This document shows, piece by piece, positions 35,975 to 45,996 of a stretch of DNA of 64,000 bases (positions are counted from its first letter, which is position 1; each line of letters begins with the position of its first letter). The position numbers and the translations under genes were made by a program. The DNA comes from Candidatus Enterococcus myersii (GTDB lineage: Bacteria > Bacillota > Bacilli > Lactobacillales > Enterococcaceae), in contig NZ_JAFLVT010000009.1 of assembly GCF_017316025.1 (NCBI RefSeq), positions 1 to 64,000 on the forward strand, in the 5' to 3' direction. The notes beneath the pieces are model-generated. The model searched no databases. It had not been told where the DNA came from and saw only the letters and a program-made list of their open reading frames with translations.

Positions 35975-37198
35975 ATGGGAATCAGCGAAAGCTTTAAAAT
36001 GGCCTTAGATAGTATCTTAGCCAATAAAATGCGGTCATTTTTGACCATGTTGGGGATTATTATTGGCATTAGTGCCGTTATTGCAATTTTAGCGGTAGGA
36101 AATGGCGCAACAAAAGAAATTAACGGAACCTTTAGTGATTTGGGGGCCTCGACTATCTCCGTTTCAACCAGCCAAGAGGCAAGCGACAGTCAAAAAATTA
36201 CGAGTCAAGATGTAGTAGCGTTAAAACGCAGTATTCCAAATATCGCCCACATTTCTCCTGTTACAACTATCCAAGCAAATTTTACTGCAAACGACAAAAG
36301 TAAATTTGGGATGGCAATTGCAGGTATGCCCGATTTGCAGTACACCAATCAAATGATGGATAAGACACTGCTTTACGGTCGCTACTTTAATCAAACGGAA
36401 TACGAAGAAAATGCCAAAGTAACCATTATCAGTGCTGATACTGCTCGCTACTTCTTTAACGGGCGCGATAATGTTGTTGGTGAAAAAATTACGGTTAAAA
36501 ATCAAAACGGCCAAGTCACATTGCGTGTTCTTGGTGTTACCAAAGGTACCATGGAAAATATGATGGGAGCTTTTGATAGTGAAAAAATGCCTGGCTATTT
36601 GGCAATGCCACTAACAAGTGCTGTGACACTACAACCAGATGCAACAAAAATGAGCGAATTAACTGTAATTGCCAATTCAAAAGATGACATCGATACAGTT
36701 TCAAAACAAATTGTCAATATTTTATCTGTACGCCACGATGCTGTTGACGATAAAGTTTATACTGCAACCAACTTTTTGCAAGCGTTAGATGAAGTAAACA
36801 ATGTCTTAGGTTTATTTATTAACTTTATTGCTGCAGTTGCCGCAATTGCATTACTAGTTGGTGGCATTGGGGTGATGAATATCATGTTAGTTTCCGTGAC
36901 CGAAAGAACCCGCGAAATTGGTACCAGAAAAGCATTAGGTGCGACAAACAACAATATTTTGTTCCAATTTCTTACAGAATCAGTTATTTTGTGCTTAATC
37001 GGTGGCCTGATTGGGTTACTATTAGGGGCATCACTGGCATTGATTGTGGCCAATGCTTTAAATATTACCGCACATTTTTCATTAGGCTCAATTGCTTTTG
37101 TGCTACTATTTTCCAGTGCAATCGGAATCTTCTTTGGTGTATATCCCGCCCGCAAAGCAGCACGGCTAGATCCAATCGAGGCCTTGCGTTATGAATAA
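35975..37198 (+). CDS. MacB-type ABC transporter permease (FtsX domain)
   Basis: A 407-aa permease with the MacB fold: one N-terminal helix (FLTMLGIIIGISAVIAILAV, about 21-40), a large extracellular MacB_PCD domain (about 45-275) and three C-terminal helices of an FtsX domain, with the family motif G-G-I-G-V-M-N-I-M-L-V-S-V-T-E-R-T-R-E-I-G (written with dashes; about 289-309) and E-I-G-T-R-K-A-L-G-A. The conserved C-terminus Y-P-A-R-K-A-A-R-L-D-P-I-E-A-L-R-Y-E is intact. AGGAGG precedes the ATG. Such trios export peptides or antibiotics; the substrate is unknown. A 29-codon ORF overlaps its stop. Confidence 0.94.
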   Translation: MGISESFKMALDSILANKMRSFLTMLGIIIGISAVIAILAVGNGATKEINGTFSDLGASTISVSTSQEASDSQKITSQDVVALKRSIPNIAHISPVTTIQANFTANDKSKFGMAIAGMPDLQYTNQMMDKTLLYGRYFNQTEYEENAKVTIISADTARYFFNGRDNVVGEKITVKNQNGQVTLRVLGVTKGTMENMMGAFDSEKMPGYLAMPLTSAVTLQPDATKMSELTVIANSKDDIDTVSKQIVNILSVRHDAVDDKVYTATNFLQALDEVNNVLGLFINFIAAVAAIALLVGGIGVMNIMLVSVTERTREIGTRKALGATNNNILFQFLTESVILCLIGGLIGLLLGASLALIVANALNITAHFSLGSIAFVLLFSSAIGIFFGVYPARKAARLDPIEALRYE

Positions 37199-37280
37199 GT
37201 TGTCAAAATTTTTCCACCAGTTTAAAAAAGATTTGAAAGAAGCCCTAGATACCGGTGCCATCGCCCGGGATAAAGGCTAA
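37191..37280 (+). CDS. Candidate 29-aa small protein coupled to the efflux permease
   Basis: ATG at 37191 overlaps the permease stop region (TTATGAATAAG), with GAGG 9 nt before it. It encodes 29 residues: MNKLSKFFHQFKKDLKEAL, then DTGAIARDKG. The first ~20 residues would form an amphipathic, basic helix. There is no signal peptide. No family is recognised. It could be a small regulator or substrate of the exporter, or chance; the coupled start and ribosome site argue for translation. Confidence 0.4.
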   Translation: MNKLSKFFHQFKKDLKEALDTGAIARDKG

Positions 37281-37287
37281 TAAAAGA

Positions 37288-37445
37288 GGCGGAAAAAAAG
37301 CGTTTAACCACAAGCAATAAGATGGGATTACCTAAAATTGTTTTCCAAATTTTTGGTGAATTTCAACTTATTGTCGCAGAGGTTGCTTTTTTTCCGCCGT
37401 TTACGAAAAGTGAAAAAAAGTGCCTAGCCGCAAGCAATAAGACGG
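37288..37445. repeat. Intergenic repeat element, copy B, with inverted ends and an internal direct repeat
   Basis: GGCGGAAAAAAAGC (37288-37301) and its exact complement GCTTTTTTTCCGCC (37385-37398) bound an element whose interior also pairs partly (AATAAG near 37316-37321 with CTTATT near 37367-37372). A 34-bp segment at 37292-37325 recurs at 37412-37445 with six differences, all transitions. Blocks at 37309-37405 match copy A at 33.2-33.4 kb. It has no coding potential. Confidence 0.55.
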
Positions 37446-37449
37446 CATG

Positions 37450-37493
37450 AAAAAGGATGTGACAAAACAGTGAAGTTTTGTCACATCCTTTTT
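37450..37493. terminator. Bidirectional terminator between efflux operon and VOC-family gene
   Basis: A perfect 19-bp stem (37450-37468 and 37475-37493; core AAGGATGTGACAAAAC) with loop AGTGAA. It carries A and T runs on both sides, so it can end both converging transcripts. Confidence 0.9.
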
Positions 37494-37494
37494 C

Positions 37495-37869
37495 TTAGAT
37501 ACTTGAAACGGCAAAATAATTACCATCAGGGTCTGCAAAATTAAAGACTTCTCGATCACCCAATGAAATCATTTCTCCTAGTGGCACGTCAAGTTCACCA
37601 ATTTTTTTATAAAGACGGTAAATATCTTGGCTAAAAAACATCAGGGATGGTGAATTGGTGGCAACTTCGGGTGAATTACTTTCAATAAACTCACGATCAT
37701 ATAAGACAAAATGTGCTTTCGCATCTTTTGCGGCCGCAATTTCAACGACCCGGGTACCATCTACTGCTTGCTCTTCAAGGATGACAAAATCCAAGGCTTG
37801 CCAAAATGCCACCGCTTTTTGGACATCATCAACGTATAACATAATTTGAATATCTTCTGTAAACATCAT
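37495..37869 (-). CDS. VOC-family (glyoxalase/bleomycin resistance fold) protein
   Basis: A 124-aa single VOC-fold protein made of two beta-alpha-beta-beta-beta units: MLYVDDVQKAVAFWQALDF (about 10-28) and the second unit ending F-A-D-P-D-G-N-Y-F-A-V (about 110-120), the typical C-terminal VOC signature. Of the usual metal ligands, the first position lacks His and I cannot place all of them, so catalysis is uncertain. AGGAG precedes two adjacent ATGs (37869 and 37866). It sits 6 bp after the DUF1149 gene on the same strand and is probably co-transcribed with it. Confidence 0.8.
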   Translation of the reverse strand: MMFTEDIQIMLYVDDVQKAVAFWQALDFVILEEQAVDGTRVVEIAAAKDAKAHFVLYDREFIESNSPEVATNSPSLMFFSQDIYRLYKKIGELDVPLGEMISLGDREVFNFADPDGNYFAVSSI

Positions 37870-37875
37870 TTTCTC

Positions 37876-38256
37876 CTATGCTTCTGTTTGAAAATTAAGG
37901 GTTAATCCAGGTTCGTCAGTTGCAATTTCAGTTACTTCATAGGTCATCCGCTTTACGATATCAAACAACGGGGCCACAATTTCATTAACCTCTTCTTCGG
38001 TCACATCTGCTTGACTTGCAATCTTACGGTCAACGACATGGTTAATTTGACTGACGCGACCAGAAATCACATATTCTTCAAAAACCAAACGAAAATCTAA
38101 AATACACCGAATAATTGAATTTTCTTTTGGATAATTGGGATCTTCTGTATTTAATGGGGTAAATCCTACTTGCAACTGCGTTTCATAAGCTTGTTCGGGA
38201 TTGGGTTGATCATAGTGATAAGCAGCTACCACTGGTTTTTGACGTTTAATTTCCAC
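37876..38256 (-). CDS. DUF1149 protein (SecB-like fold)
   Basis: A 126-aa protein matching the DUF1149 family of Lactobacillales. Characteristic parts are the N-terminal M-E-I-K-R-Q-K-P-V-V, then I-I-R-C-I-L-D-F-R-L-V-F-E-E-Y-V-I-S-G-x-V-S-Q (about 48-69) and the C-terminal PLFDIVKRMTYEVTEIA. The family has a SecB-like fold; a chaperone role is inferred only. AGGAGG precedes the ATG, and an extended -10 TGCTATACT (38291-38299) lies about 35 bp upstream. Confidence 0.85.
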   Translation of the reverse strand: MEIKRQKPVVAAYHYDQPNPEQAYETQLQVGFTPLNTEDPNYPKENSIIRCILDFRLVFEEYVISGRVSQINHVVDRKIASQADVTEEEVNEIVAPLFDIVKRMTYEVTEIATDEPGLTLNFQTEA

Positions 38257-38290
38257 TCTTGTTCCTCCTTTAATACATTTCTTGTTATTT

Positions 38291-38299
38291 AGTATAGCA
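38291..38299 (-). promoter_or_regulatory. Extended -10 promoter of the DUF1149 gene
   Basis: Minus-strand TGCTATACT, 35 bp before the ATG, between the sepM stop and the DUF1149 gene. Confidence 0.5.
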
Positions 38300-38355
38300 T
38301 ATGCTTTTTTGATTTTTACAACTTACTATATTTGAGGTCATCTGCGCCTAAAAAC

Positions 38356-40418
<2,063 letters not shown>

Positions 40419-40586
40419 ATTATTTCACCTCATCAATCATATCCACAATATTTTACCATAATTGACAAGTATTGACTCCTACAACTTACAACTGCCACAC
40501 TATTTTTAAAACTGTTTAAACGTATGAATAAATCTGTAGCGTTAGCCTAATAAAACAGCAAAACTCGTGATAATCGAAAAATTAGC

Positions 40587-40618
40587 ACAAAAAAAGTGCT
40601 ACCTTTAAAAGGTAGCAC
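40587..40618 (-). terminator. Terminator of the ylaN-to-ylbG gene run
   Basis: GTGCTACC (40596-40603) and GGTAGCAC (40611-40618) extend with TTT/AAA; seven T follow on the minus strand. It is just past the ylbG stop. Confidence 0.88.
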
Positions 40619-40624
40619 AAAGTT

Positions 40625-40975
40625 TTAGACATTTTCAGCTAAACGAATGGTTGTATTCAATTCTTCTACGTCAAAACCATCATCATCGGCGACTTGGTAG
40701 GCGGCTTTAGTCCCAATTTTATCAGCAAAATTCATTTCAACATCTGGTCGATAAGATGGCTCAACGTTACGAACAAAATGCAAATGTTCGATTTTTGCCA
40801 TGGTTTCTTCAAAACCTACCTCGTCTAAATATAGCACAACATATTTTAGTTTGCGGGAAACGTAATGCACCAAGCCATAGCGTTTCAAATTTTTTAATTG
40901 ACGCAAGCTATAGACCCAAACGATCAGACCACGTCTTTGTTTTGGTTTAAATTCAATTGTTGTATCAACTTGCAT
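40625..40975 (-). CDS. YlbG-like protein (UPF0298)
   Basis: A 116-aa protein matching UPF0298/YlbG: the core R-R-G-L-I-V-W-V-Y-S-L-R-Q-L-K-N-L-K-R-Y-G (about 15-35) and the strand KYVVLYLDE with a following FVRNVEPSYRPDV are typical. Function is not established. The ATG at 40975 has GGAGG at 8 nt; the frame extends 12 codons further into ylbF. It overlaps the ylbF end by 11 bp and is last in the operon. Confidence 0.88.
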   Translation of the reverse strand: MQVDTTIEFKPKQRRGLIVWVYSLRQLKNLKRYGLVHYVSRKLKYVVLYLDEVGFEETMAKIEHLHFVRNVEPSYRPDVEMNFADKIGTKAAYQVADDDGFDVEELNTTIRLAENV

Positions 40976-41402
40976 GACAATTTCCTCCACAATCAGACTT
41001 TCTAGTTTCAAAAAAGGGATTTCCGTATGCTACTTTAATCTCTTCAGAAAAACTGTTGGCAACTTGTTGGCAAACACCATCAAGTAAGGCTTGCAATTGG
41101 GTTTCAGCTTGGCGAAAGTCCGCCACTGTTTCACACATATCTAGCTGCCTTTTTTTTTGATAGAGTGTTTTTGTTTTTTCTTTAATCCCTGGCGCATAGG
41201 AGCCAAAACGACTTAATTCTTCATAACTTGCTTTTTCTTTTTGAAAAGTTTTTCTAGCAGCAATAGCTTTTTCATCTTGTTGCATCTCACTACGGGTTTG
41301 CTCATATTGTTGAAAGATAAGACTTTGACAAATCTTATCACTTAAATTCTCACACAATTGTACTAAATGTAAGGTTGTTTCATCGTAAATCACGTTATTC
41401 AC
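40965..41402 (-). CDS. YlbF-family regulator
   Basis: A 145-aa helical protein of the YlbF/YmcA family. In Bacillus these proteins form the Y-complex with YaaT and control RNase Y processing. Long helices fill residues 20-125, and the C-terminus has a cysteine pair in S-D-C-G-G-N-C-H (about 137-144). Cysteines in the Bacillus complex bind Fe-S clusters, so this tail is a possible cluster ligand. It overlaps the upstream CAP-associated gene by 8 bp and the downstream ylbG by 11 bp. Confidence 0.85.
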   Translation of the reverse strand: MNNVIYDETTLHLVQLCENLSDKICQSLIFQQYEQTRSEMQQDEKAIAARKTFQKEKASYEELSRFGSYAPGIKEKTKTLYQKKRQLDMCETVADFRQAETQLQALLDGVCQQVANSFSEEIKVAYGNPFFETRKSDCGGNCHAS

Positions 41403-42504
41403 TATCCTCAGTTTCTTCAGTATCCTCTAACAAGATTACCATATTGTCTTCGGCAATGCCAACCCCAACTTTTTGTTGCCCCTCACTTAAAAAGCGCGTA
41501 TGCAAATACGGATCGCTATAAAAGGACATAATTTGAAACATCGTATCCATCATGGGACGATAATAAAAACCTGCAACAGACGGAATCTTCATTTTTTTTA
41601 ACATTTGATCAAATTCATCACTAACAATTAAAAAAGGTTGTGGATTTGTAACATCTTTCATGCGTTCAAATTGTTTAAAACGTTCTTCATTCAAATATTT
41701 GCGGGGCTCTTTTAAAAAGTCGGCATTAATATCGTCGGCGCGACCTTGTAATGTAAAGTTGGTTGTATAGATAGAGCGACTTTCTAATTGCCGCAAGACG
41801 TTTAACAATTCAAAAGCCGAGGTCTCCTTTAAGCGATTAACTTCATCCCAGTCTGTTAGCTGCGTTTTGTGAACTTTGGGAAGTTGTCCATCAATGGACG
41901 TATATGGAGCTAACTCTAGTAGCATTTGTTTATCCAGATAGGTAATTCCCATCAGCTGTGATTTTTTTTGATTGAAAAAAAGAATAGCAAAGGTATCGTT
42001 GGTAAAAGCGACTAAGGGACGATAATTCATATCTTCTTCCATCAATTCAAACTGAATTTTCTCGCCATTATAGTCCAGTGAGAAATTAGGGTATAACATC
42101 GTCACCTTGGTTAAATCATTCATGGTCATTCCTGATTTAAACGGTGTGGTATGCTTATCATCATTACCGGCAACTTTAACTGCCGCAACTTTACCATTAC
42201 GGATATTGGCCGCGATGTAGCTGGTTTTATTTTCGGTCTTATACGTATTCACACGATAGCCAAAGCCACTGTCATAACTAACCAGTGGCTTACCTAAAAT
42301 ATTCGTTAATTCGCTTGAATTTTTACCAATTAAACTAGCATAACCCGAAACTTTAATCGGCTCATATTTCAAACTCGTTTGACTCACATCTTTGTTTGTC
42401 TGATTATCATAGGCGGGAGCTTGCCGTGGAAAGAAGACCGGTTGTAAATAGACTACAAGTATTGCTATAAACAATAGCAATAAAAAGATAAGTCTTCGTT
42501 TCAC
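41395..42504 (-). CDS. CAP-associated domain protein (YlbC-like), membrane anchored
   Basis: A 369-aa protein with one N-terminal helix (LIFLLLLFIAILVVYLQPV, about 4-22), so it is exported or membrane-anchored. The N-terminal domain (about 55-200) matches the CAP_assoc_N domain of Bacillus YlbC: two copies of the 'G.....L....G.P' pattern (GKNSSELTNILGKPLVSYD and FKSGMTMNDLTKVTM). The C-terminal part (about 225-360) sits where YlbC has a CAP domain but lacks a clear H-x-x-x-R signature, so it is degenerate. It is placed between pyc and ylbF, as in the Bacillus ylb region. Role is unknown. Confidence 0.72.
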   Translation of the reverse strand: MKRRLIFLLLLFIAILVVYLQPVFFPRQAPAYDNQTNKDVSQTSLKYEPIKVSGYASLIGKNSSELTNILGKPLVSYDSGFGYRVNTYKTENKTSYIAANIRNGKVAAVKVAGNDDKHTTPFKSGMTMNDLTKVTMLYPNFSLDYNGEKIQFELMEEDMNYRPLVAFTNDTFAILFFNQKKSQLMGITYLDKQMLLELAPYTSIDGQLPKVHKTQLTDWDEVNRLKETSAFELLNVLRQLESRSIYTTNFTLQGRADDINADFLKEPRKYLNEERFKQFERMKDVTNPQPFLIVSDEFDQMLKKMKIPSVAGFYYRPMMDTMFQIMSFYSDPYLHTRFLSEGQQKVGVGIAEDNMVILLEDTEETEDSE

Positions 42505-42519
42505 AGCAAGTCCTACTTT

Positions 42520-45500
42520 CTAACTTTCAGTAATTTCAATTAATAGATCGTCTTGGGCGATAGGTTCGCCACTAGACACATAAATATGCTTGACGACACC
42601 ATCAAAACGGGCTTCAATTGCCGTTTCCATTTTCATGGCTTCTGTAATCAATAAGGTATCACCTTGTTTCACTTTATCGCCTTTTTTCACTAGAACTTCT
42701 AACACAGAACCAGGCATCGTAGCCCCAATTTGTTCTTTGTTGGTTGGTTCTGCTTTTTGTTTGGTTTGGACTGAACTGATAATTGATGTATCTTTAACCA
42801 CTACTTCCCGACGTTGTCCGTTTAAGTTAAAGAATAAAACACGATTTCCTTCAATATCTGGTTCACCAATCTCATCAAGGCGAATGATTAAAATTTTACC
42901 TTTTTCAATTTCGACATTAATTGTTTCTCCTAAGCGCATGCCTTGGAAAAATGTTGGTGTATCTAAAACCGTAATATCAGCAAATTTTTCATAAGCAGAA
43001 CGGTAATCTAGAAAAACTTGCGGGTACATTAAATAACTCAATACTTCTTCATTTTTTGGTTCATAGCCAATTTTTTTTGCTAATTCTTTTTTGACTTTTT
43101 CAAAATTGACAGGTTCAGCTAATGATCCTGGACGTACTGTGAAGGCTGGCCGGCCTTTTAAGATGATTTTTTGTAGCTCTGCTGGGAATCCACCAACTGG
43201 TTGCCCAAGCTCCCCTTGGAAAAACGTAACCACTGATTCTGGGAAGTTGTATTCATCACCACGATCATAAACATCTTTTTCACTTAAATTATTTTGTACC
43301 ATGAATAACGCCATATCTCCTACAACTTTTGAAGATGGGGTTACTTTCACGATATCACCAAACATTAAATTAACGGTTTGATACATCTCTTTGATTTCAT
43401 CCCAGCGCTCTTCTAAACCAACTGCTTTTGCTTGTTGTTGCAAGTTGGAATATTGACCTCCTGGCATTTCATGTTTGTAAACTTCTGTTTGTGGTGCATT
43501 TAAGCCACTTTCAAAAGGTTTATAAAACATGCGAACATCTTCCCAGTAATGATTTAACTGTTGGGCATTGTCAATATTGATTTCTGGCTGTCTTTCATCT
43601 TGATCTAAAGCAAAGTACAAACTGTTCATACTTGGCTGACTAGTTGAAGAACTCATTGCACTGGTGGCAACGTCTACGATATCAACGCCGGCTTGTGTCG
43701 CAGCCGAATATGTGATGATACCATTGCCGCTAGTATCATGCGTATGCAAATGAATTGGCAAAGAAACGGTAGCTTTTAATTCACTGACTAAACGATAAGC
43801 TGCCCGTGGTTTTAACAAGCCCGCCATATCTTTGATTGCAATGATATGCGCTCCGGCCTGCTCCAATTCTTTGGCCATATTTTTATAGTAATCCACATTA
43901 TATTTAGCACGGCTCGGATCGTTTAAATCCCCTGTATAACAAATCGCAGCTTCAGCAATTTTGCCATTGTCGCGGACTGCTTGAATACTTTTTTCCATTT
44001 GCGGCAACCAATTTAAGCTATCAAAAATCCGAAAAACATCAATTCCTTGCTTAGCGGCTTCTTTAATAAATTCAGCAATAACATTATCTGGATAATTAGA
44101 ATACCCGACCGCATTGGAGCCTCTAAACAACATCTGAAATAATGTATTTGGCATTAATTTGCGCAATGTTTTTAGGCGTACCCAAGGGTCTTCATTTAAA
44201 AAGCGGTAGGCGACATCAAAAGTAGCGCCTCCCCACATCTCTGCAGAAAACAATTCTGGTAAAGCAATTTGGGTTTTAGCTGCTATTTTTTCAAAATCAT
44301 GGGTTCTTACCCGCGTTGCTAAAAGACTTTGATGAGCATCTCGAAAAGTCGTGTCCGTTAATAATAGTTTCTTTTGATCTTTAACCCAATTAACGACAGC
44401 ATCCGCGCCTTTGTCATCTAAGATGTTTTTGGCACTTAAAATATTTTTTTTAGGTTCAATCAATTTATGGGGAAGTCTCGCTTCTCCATAATATTTCTTT
44501 TTATTTTTTTCAATACCAGGAAAACCATTGATGGTAATTTCACTGATGTACTTCATTGTTTTATTCCCACGATCTCGTGTTGAAGGAAAAACAAACAATG
44601 CCGGTGTATTGTCAATAAAGGTCGTTTTCGCATCACCACTTTGAAATTCAGGATGGTTAATGACATTTGACATAAAAGGCATATTGGTTTTCACACCGCG
44701 AATCCGAAATTCCCGCAAACAACGTTGCATTTTTTGAATTGCCTGTTCAAAAGTACTAGCGTGTGTACAGACTTTCACCAATAACGAGTCAAAGTAAGGC
44801 GTAACGATCGCACCAGCATAGGCATTGCCTACATCAAGTCGCACGCCAAAACCACCAGGAGAACGATACGTATCAATTTTGCCTGTATCGGGCATGAAAT
44901 TGTTAACCGGATCTTCTGTTGTAATCCGACATTGAATCGCTGCACCTTTATAAGTGATTGCTTCTTGCTTTGGAATTCCAATTTCTGTATGCAAATTTTT
45001 ACCTTCTGCAATTAGAATTTGAGATGTGACAATATCAATATCTGTAATCATCTCGGTAATGGTGTGTTCAACTTGAACACGAGGGTTAACTTCAATGAAA
45101 TAAAATTGATCTTCTTCAACTAAGAACTCAACTGTCCCAGCATTAATGTAGCCAACATGTTTCATTAACTGCACAGCTGCTTGACAAATTTCTTCACGTT
45201 TAGCGTCATTTAAAGAAACACATGGTGCTACTTCTACTACTTTTTGATGGCGTCGTTGAACAGAACAATCCCGTTCAAATAAATGAACAATATTGCCATG
45301 ATTATCTCCTAAGATTTGAACCTCGATATGTTTAGGATTGCCGATATATTTTTCAACATAGACTTCATCACTACCAAAAGCGGCTTTGGCCTCACTTTTT
45401 GCTCGTTCATAGCCATCTTTTGCCTCTTTTTCATCATGAGCTACCCGCATTCCACGACCGCCGCCACCTAAAGCAGCTTTAATCATAATCGGATAGCCAT

Positions 45501-45951
45501 GAGTTGCAGCAAACGCTAAAACCTCATCAATTGAAGCTACTGGTCCATCAGTCCCAGGAATCGATTGAATACCAGCCGCAATCGCTGCTTCTTTGGCTTT
45601 AATTTTGTCACCAAAAATATCAAGATGGTGAACGCTTGGCCCAATGAATACCAATCCTTCTTCGGCACAACGTTTGGCAAATGCTAAATTTTCAGAAAGG
45701 AAGCCATAACCTGGGTGGATTCCTTCTGCACCGGATTCTTTTGCAATTCGAATAATATCTTCAATATCCAAATACGCATCGATTGGTTTTTTCCCCTTGC
45801 CAACTAAATAAGCTTCATCAGCTTTAAAACGATGAACTGAGTATTCATCTTCGGCAGCATAAATACCCACCGTCCCTATTTGTAATTCTGAGCAGGCACG
45901 GAAAACACGAATGGCAATTTCACCACGGTTAGCAACGAGAATTTTTTTCAT
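42520..45951 (-). CDS. pyc: Pyruvate carboxylase
   Basis: A 1143-aa biotin enzyme making oxaloacetate from pyruvate and bicarbonate. Domains: biotin carboxylase/ATP-grasp (1-450; G-G-G-G-R-G-M near 163-169 and E-V-N-P-R-V-Q-V-E-H-T), carboxyltransferase (about 525-800; L-L-T-D-T-T-F-R-D-A-H-Q and the metal-site H-T-H-D-T-S-G-N-G), PYC allosteric linker and a biotinyl domain (about 1070-1143) with E-A-M-K-M. GGAG is 7 nt before the ATG. It lies 42 bp after ftsW and 15 bp before the CAP-associated gene. A complete pyc gives an anaplerotic route to aspartate. Confidence 0.97.
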   Translation of the reverse strand: MKKILVANRGEIAIRVFRACSELQIGTVGIYAAEDEYSVHRFKADEAYLVGKGKKPIDAYLDIEDIIRIAKESGAEGIHPGYGFLSENLAFAKRCAEEGLVFIGPSVHHLDIFGDKIKAKEAAIAAGIQSIPGTDGPVASIDEVLAFAATHGYPIMIKAALGGGGRGMRVAHDEKEAKDGYERAKSEAKAAFGSDEVYVEKYIGNPKHIEVQILGDNHGNIVHLFERDCSVQRRHQKVVEVAPCVSLNDAKREEICQAAVQLMKHVGYINAGTVEFLVEEDQFYFIEVNPRVQVEHTITEMITDIDIVTSQILIAEGKNLHTEIGIPKQEAITYKGAAIQCRITTEDPVNNFMPDTGKIDTYRSPGGFGVRLDVGNAYAGAIVTPYFDSLLVKVCTHASTFEQAIQKMQRCLREFRIRGVKTNMPFMSNVINHPEFQSGDAKTTFIDNTPALFVFPSTRDRGNKTMKYISEITINGFPGIEKNKKKYYGEARLPHKLIEPKKNILSAKNILDDKGADAVVNWVKDQKKLLLTDTTFRDAHQSLLATRVRTHDFEKIAAKTQIALPELFSAEMWGGATFDVAYRFLNEDPWVRLKTLRKLMPNTLFQMLFRGSNAVGYSNYPDNVIAEFIKEAAKQGIDVFRIFDSLNWLPQMEKSIQAVRDNGKIAEAAICYTGDLNDPSRAKYNVDYYKNMAKELEQAGAHIIAIKDMAGLLKPRAAYRLVSELKATVSLPIHLHTHDTSGNGIITYSAATQAGVDIVDVATSAMSSSTSQPSMNSLYFALDQDERQPEINIDNAQQLNHYWEDVRMFYKPFESGLNAPQTEVYKHEMPGGQYSNLQQQAKAVGLEERWDEIKEMYQTVNLMFGDIVKVTPSSKVVGDMALFMVQNNLSEKDVYDRGDEYNFPESVVTFFQGELGQPVGGFPAELQKIILKGRPAFTVRPGSLAEPVNFEKVKKELAKKIGYEPKNEEVLSYLMYPQVFLDYRSAYEKFADITVLDTPTFFQGMRLGETINVEIEKGKILIIRLDEIGEPDIEGNRVLFFNLNGQRREVVVKDTSIISSVQTKQKAEPTNKEQIGATMPGSVLEVLVKKGDKVKQGDTLLITEAMKMETAIEARFDGVVKHIYVSSGEPIAQDDLLIEITES

Positions 45952-45996
45952 CAAACCACTCCTTGAGATTTAATCTATTGTTAGCTGAAAATCAGC

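Noticed and set aside
37199-37290. The sequence after the permease as a truncated fourth transporter gene
   Set aside because: The 29-codon frame ends cleanly and does not resemble any piece of the adaptor, ATPase or permease, so a small independent ORF is the better description.
33233-37445. Insertion sequence or MITE with target duplication
   Set aside because: Copy B has inverted ends, but copy A lacks a matching terminal arm and no flanking target duplication is visible.
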